Of a DNA stretch of 8,009 nt, positions 5,917 to 8,009 are shown one piece after another. Origin of the DNA: Candidatus Methanoplasma reticulitermitis. GTDB taxonomy: Archaea > Thermoplasmatota > Thermoplasmata > Methanomassiliicoccales > Methanomethylophilaceae. Every line of letters starts with the position of its first letter. The first letter of the stretch is position 1. Where the stretch lies: positions 1-8,009 of the forward strand of contig JAITTK010000102.1 in NCBI GenBank assembly GCA_031287135.1, written 5' to 3'. The position numbers and the translations under genes were made by a program. The notes beneath the pieces were generated by a model. The model saw only the letters and a list, made by a program, of their open reading frames with translations. It did not search any database and was not told where the DNA came from.

Positions 5917-5939
5917 GCAGGAATACTAATGTGTGACCG

Positions 5940-6689
5940 ATGTTCACAACGAATGACCTTCTGCAGGGAGATTTGCCTAATGTCCGCGTAGGAATAGGCA
6001 GCGGTACGGATTCGGGGCATGTGGAGAACAGTGCACTTCCTTTCGGGGCCGACAGGGTCATCGTTTACAAGGATCCGGATAAGCTCATAGACGACCTGTT
6101 CTCAGGAAAGATAGATGCGGCCGTGAGAGGTGACATGCCATCATTCGAACTTCTGCACATCCTGAAAGAACGTGCGGGAGTCCAGAATCTGGAACGATTG
6201 GTGATTCTGGAACCCAAAGGCGGCAAGTTATTCTTCATGGCACCAGTGGGGATCGATGAAGGATGGACCGTGGAACAGAAGCGTGACATAGCTGTGAAAG
6301 CAATCGATCTAATGAAGAGGATGGGCGCAGGTACCAAGATAGCCGTCATGTCAGGCGGCAGGAACGAGGACAAGGGAAGGAACGAGGTTGCGGACAGATC
6401 GATAGAAGATGCGGAAAGGCTCGTATCCATACTCAGGGCGGAAGGTTACGATGCATATGATGCGGAGATACTGATAGAATCGGCCATAGACGATGCGGAT
6501 CTCATAATCGCTCCGGACGGAATAACCGGCAACCTCCTTTTCAGGACTCTTCACTTCATCGCGGACGCGATAGCGATGGGTGCTCCCGTGCTCAACATCG
6601 ATAAGGTCTTCGTCGATACCTCCAGAGTCAAGAACGACTACATGGACTCGATAATACTGGCCATGAGGCTCGCAGGGGAGAAGAGATGA
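5940..6689 (+). CDS. mtxX: MtxX, methanogenesis marker protein 4 (phosphotransacetylase-like fold)
   Basis: A 249-residue protein matching the methanogen-specific MtxX family, about full length. Recognisable stretches are VRVGIGSG (15-22), KIDAAVRGDMPS (57-68), FFMAPVGIDEGW (98-109), KIAVMSGGR (132-140), ADLIIAPDGITGNLLFRTLHF (191-211) and VFVDTSRVKNDY (223-234). The family is distantly related to phosphate acetyl/butyryl transferases and was once annotated as a putative methyltransferase. To my knowledge its reaction is not established; it is near-universal in methanogens. No membrane segment or metal-binding cysteine motif is seen. It is the first gene of the operon, probably with a leaderless mRNA. 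Its TGA overlaps the queD ATG in ATGA, tying its expression to preQ0 synthesis. Confidence 0.93.
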   Translation: MFTTNDLLQGDLPNVRVGIGSGTDSGHVENSALPFGADRVIVYKDPDKLIDDLFSGKIDAAVRGDMPSFELLHILKERAGVQNLERLVILEPKGGKLFFMAPVGIDEGWTVEQKRDIAVKAIDLMKRMGAGTKIAVMSGGRNEDKGRNEVADRSIEDAERLVSILRAEGYDAYDAEILIESAIDDADLIIAPDGITGNLLFRTLHFIADAIAMGAPVLNIDKVFVDTSRVKNDYMDSIILAMRLAGEKR

Positions 6690-7159
6690 TACTGGAGATA
6701 GACGGCGGTTATTCGGGCATAAGGTTTTCGTCGTGCCATTTCATACCGATGCATGAAAAATGCTCGAGGCTGCACGGTCACAGTTATATCGTGAGGATGA
6801 GGCTCGAAGGAGAAACGAATGAGAACGGGATGGTCATGGATTTCGTCGTCCTCAAAAGGAAACTCAGGGAGATGATCGATGAGATGGATCACAAGGTTCT
6901 TCTCCCGTCCGCGTCGAAGATAGTAAAAATAGAGCGCAGGGACGATTCGATCGATGTTATATCATGCGGCAAGAAGTACACCTTCCCCGCCGAGGATGTA
7001 CTGTTCCTGGATATCGAGACCACCACGGCGGAGTGCATGGCGAGGATGATGACCGATAGGATAGCCGCGGATGTGGATTTCCCGAGCACCGTCCGGAGCA
7101 TCTCTGTGGGGGTCGACGAGGAGCGCGGACAGACCGCATGGTATACGAAGGTGCTATGA
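6686..7159 (+). CDS. queD: 6-carboxy-5,6,7,8-tetrahydropterin synthase, QueD (PTPS family)
   Basis: A 157-residue enzyme that converts dihydroneopterin triphosphate to 6-carboxytetrahydropterin, the second step towards preQ0. Zinc ligands are His18 (SSCHF) and His30/His32 (RLHGH). Cys26 in the CxxxHGH motif is the QueD-type catalytic cysteine. Asp68-His69 (EMDHKVL) and a Glu near 145-146 (VDEERGQ) supply the rest of the active site, and ETTTAECMA (111-119) is the pterin-binding segment. It is longer than bacterial QueD (about 120), mainly through an insertion at about residues 72-105. The ATG overlaps the mtxX stop and follows AGGGGAG by 5 bases. A role in another pterin pathway cannot be excluded, but queC and queE next to it favour preQ0. 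Confidence 0.93.
   Translation: MILEIDGGYSGIRFSSCHFIPMHEKCSRLHGHSYIVRMRLEGETNENGMVMDFVVLKRKLREMIDEMDHKVLLPSASKIVKIERRDDSIDVISCGKKYTFPAEDVLFLDIETTTAECMARMMTDRIAADVDFPSTVRSISVGVDEERGQTAWYTKVL
7148..7153 (+). promoter_or_regulatory. Shine-Dalgarno site that decides the queC start
   Basis: AAGGTG lies 2 bases before the ATG at 7156 and 5 bases before the ATG at 7159. The 5-base spacing matches that seen for serS, rpl10e and queD here, so 7159 is preferred. Both ATGs overlap the queD TGA (7157-7159). Confidence 0.5.
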
Positions 7160-7827
7160 TGCGCAAAGCCGTCGTATTGCTGTCGGGAGGATTGGACTCA
7201 ACAGTGACATTGGCGATCGCATTGGACGAAGGTAAAGATGTCACCGCGATAAGTTTCAGGTATGGACAGAGACATACGAAGGAACTGAAGTCCGCGGAGG
7301 CCGTATGCAATCATTACGGGGTCGGACACAGCATAATCGACATAGATCTGTCATCTTTCAGGTCCGCGCTTACCGATAAGGCCTTCGATATCCCGTCCGA
7401 CAGGGAGGGAAGGCTGGAAGAGCAGATCCCGATAACATATGTCCCGGCAAGGAACATAATCTTCCTAAGCATCGCGGCCGGGCTTTGTGAATCGATAGGG
7501 GCGGATTCGATCTACATCGGAGCTAACGCGGTGGATTATTCGGGGTATCCGGATTGCCGTCCCGAGTTCTTCAGATCGTTCCGGGAAATGCTTGCCAAAG
7601 GTACGAAGACGGGAGTCGACGGCAGTGCAATAGAGGTCATGACACCTATAATAGATCTGACCAAAGCCGATATCGTGAGGATGGGAAAGGAACTGAATGC
7701 TCCGCTGGAACTCACGTGGTCGTGTTACAACGGCGGAGAGAGGGCATGCGGTCACTGCGATTCATGCAGACTCAGGATCAGAGGATTCGAGGAAGCAGGA
7801 TACAGAGATGAGATAGAGTACGGGTGA
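7159..7827 (+). CDS. queC: 7-cyano-7-deazaguanine (preQ0) synthase QueC
   Basis: A 222-residue ATP-dependent enzyme that turns 7-carboxy-7-deazaguanine and ammonia into preQ0, the base later inserted into archaeal tRNA for archaeosine. The PP-loop SGGLDS (9-14) near the N-terminus binds ATP. YVPARN (94-99), GANAVDYSGYPDCRPEF (121-137) and the four zinc cysteines Cys189, 197, 200 and 203 (SCYNGG, then ACGHCDSC) are all present, so the protein looks intact. The start at 7159 is chosen by ribosome binding site spacing; ATGs at 7156 and 7138 are in frame. It overlaps queD at the stop and is followed 4 bases later by queE. Confidence 0.96.
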   Translation: MRKAVVLLSGGLDSTVTLAIALDEGKDVTAISFRYGQRHTKELKSAEAVCNHYGVGHSIIDIDLSSFRSALTDKAFDIPSDREGRLEEQIPITYVPARNIIFLSIAAGLCESIGADSIYIGANAVDYSGYPDCRPEFFRSFREMLAKGTKTGVDGSAIEVMTPIIDLTKADIVRMGKELNAPLELTWSCYNGGERACGHCDSCRLRIRGFEEAGYRDEIEYG

Positions 7828-7828
7828 T
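7823..7828 (+). promoter_or_regulatory. Shine-Dalgarno site of queE, overlapping the queC stop codon
   Basis: GGTGAT, complementary to the archaeal anti-SD, includes the queC TGA and lies 3 bases before the queE ATG. It supports the queE start and coupling of queE to queC. Confidence 0.55.
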
Positions 7829-7831
7829 AAA

Positions 7832-8009
7832 ATGAAGATATGCGAATATTTCAGATCGATCCAGGGAGAGGGGCTGATGATAGGTGCCCCCACGTACTTC
7901 GTGAGGACGGTGGGTTGCAATCTCAGATGCAAATGGTGCGATACGACATATGCCTGGGATGGCGGCAGGGACATGCCGGTAGACGAGATAATGGAGATGG
8001 TGGGGGATT
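7832..8009 (+). CDS. queE: 7-carboxy-7-deazaguanine synthase QueE (3'-truncated by the window)
   Basis: Only the first 59 residues are present; the frame is open to the window edge. The start MKICEYFRSIQGEG, with QGEG at 11-14, is characteristic of QueE. The radical-SAM cluster motif is CNLRCKWC (Cys29, Cys33, Cys36), the usual CxxxCxxC, followed by DTTYAW. QueE rearranges 6-carboxytetrahydropterin to 7-carboxy-7-deazaguanine, between the QueD and QueC steps, so the operon holds all three enzymes after GTP cyclohydrolase. No GTP cyclohydrolase, tRNA-guanine transglycosylase or archaeosine synthase gene is visible here. Confidence 0.94.
   Translation, partial: MKICEYFRSIQGEGLMIGAPTYFVRTVGCNLRCKWCDTTYAWDGGRDMPVDEIMEMVGD

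Larger units (their letters stand above)
5661..5939 (+). other. 279-base intergenic region with dense inverted repeats
   Basis: Between dph2 and mtxX I see no convincing gene and no T-rich archaeal terminator. The stretch is GC-rich and carries at least six inverted-repeat stems that tile it with almost no overlap (listed under the candidate RNA, the hairpin and the mtxX promoter). Its last 30 bases hold the mtxX promoter. There is no tRNA T-loop signature and nothing resembling RNase P RNA or SRP RNA. Confidence 0.6.

Noticed and set aside
5661..5939. A tRNA gene or a known riboswitch (preQ1, cobalamin) before mtxX
   Set aside because: No T-loop GTTCRA signature, no acceptor stem with cloverleaf spacing, and no conserved core sequence of those riboswitch classes could be found by eye.
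1..8009. CRISPR arrays, insertion sequences, phage genes or defence systems
   Set aside because: No regularly spaced repeats, transposase or integrase motifs were found. Apart from the hypothetical protein, every gene is of housekeeping or metabolic type.

Overview
The window is archaeal chromosome and most likely comes from a methanogen of the order Methanomassiliicoccales (Thermoplasmatota). The archaeal signs are ribosomal protein L10e, the diphthamide enzyme Dph2, the RNase P protein Rpp21/Rnp4, TATA-box promoters, and the preQ0 genes of archaeosine synthesis. MtxX (methanogenesis marker 4) points to a methanogen. None of the ten visible stop codons is TAG (eight TGA, two TAA). That fits, but does not prove, a lineage that reads UAG as pyrrolysine. 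The order-level placement is inference.

Layout. (1) 1-1038, plus strand: the 3' part of a large HD-domain (YfbR-like) phosphohydrolase. (2) 1039-2924, minus strand: a compact operon rnp4 > yhbY-like > serS. Its last stop codon abuts the HD gene's stop codon with no spacer. (3) 2967-3971 (or 4028), minus strand: an unrecognised protein whose promoter carries a perfect 8-bp dyad just downstream of a TATA-like box. (4) 4146-5660, plus strand: rpl10e and dph2, joined stop to start with no spacer. (5) 5661-5939: a 279-base intergenic stretch. I see no convincing gene in it, but it holds a dense, non-overlapping set of inverted repeats, including an 11-bp hairpin with one bulge, and then the mtxX promoter. 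(6) 5940-8009, plus strand: a tight operon mtxX-queD-queC-queE, with queE cut by the window edge.

How the genes work together. Most of the window serves translation and RNA: seryl-tRNA charging, tRNA 5'-end maturation (RNase P), a probable ribosome- or RNA-binding YhbY protein, a large-subunit ribosomal protein, the first step of EF-2 diphthamide synthesis, and QueD/QueE/QueC, which successively convert dihydroneopterin triphosphate to preQ0 for archaeosine in tRNA. The odd member is MtxX, a methanogen-specific protein of uncertain function that is translationally coupled to the preQ0 genes.

The items most worth a second look are the structured intergenic region before mtxX, the mtxX-que coupling, and the unknown protein with its operator-like dyad. 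All of these are inferences from a single sequence, without comparative data.
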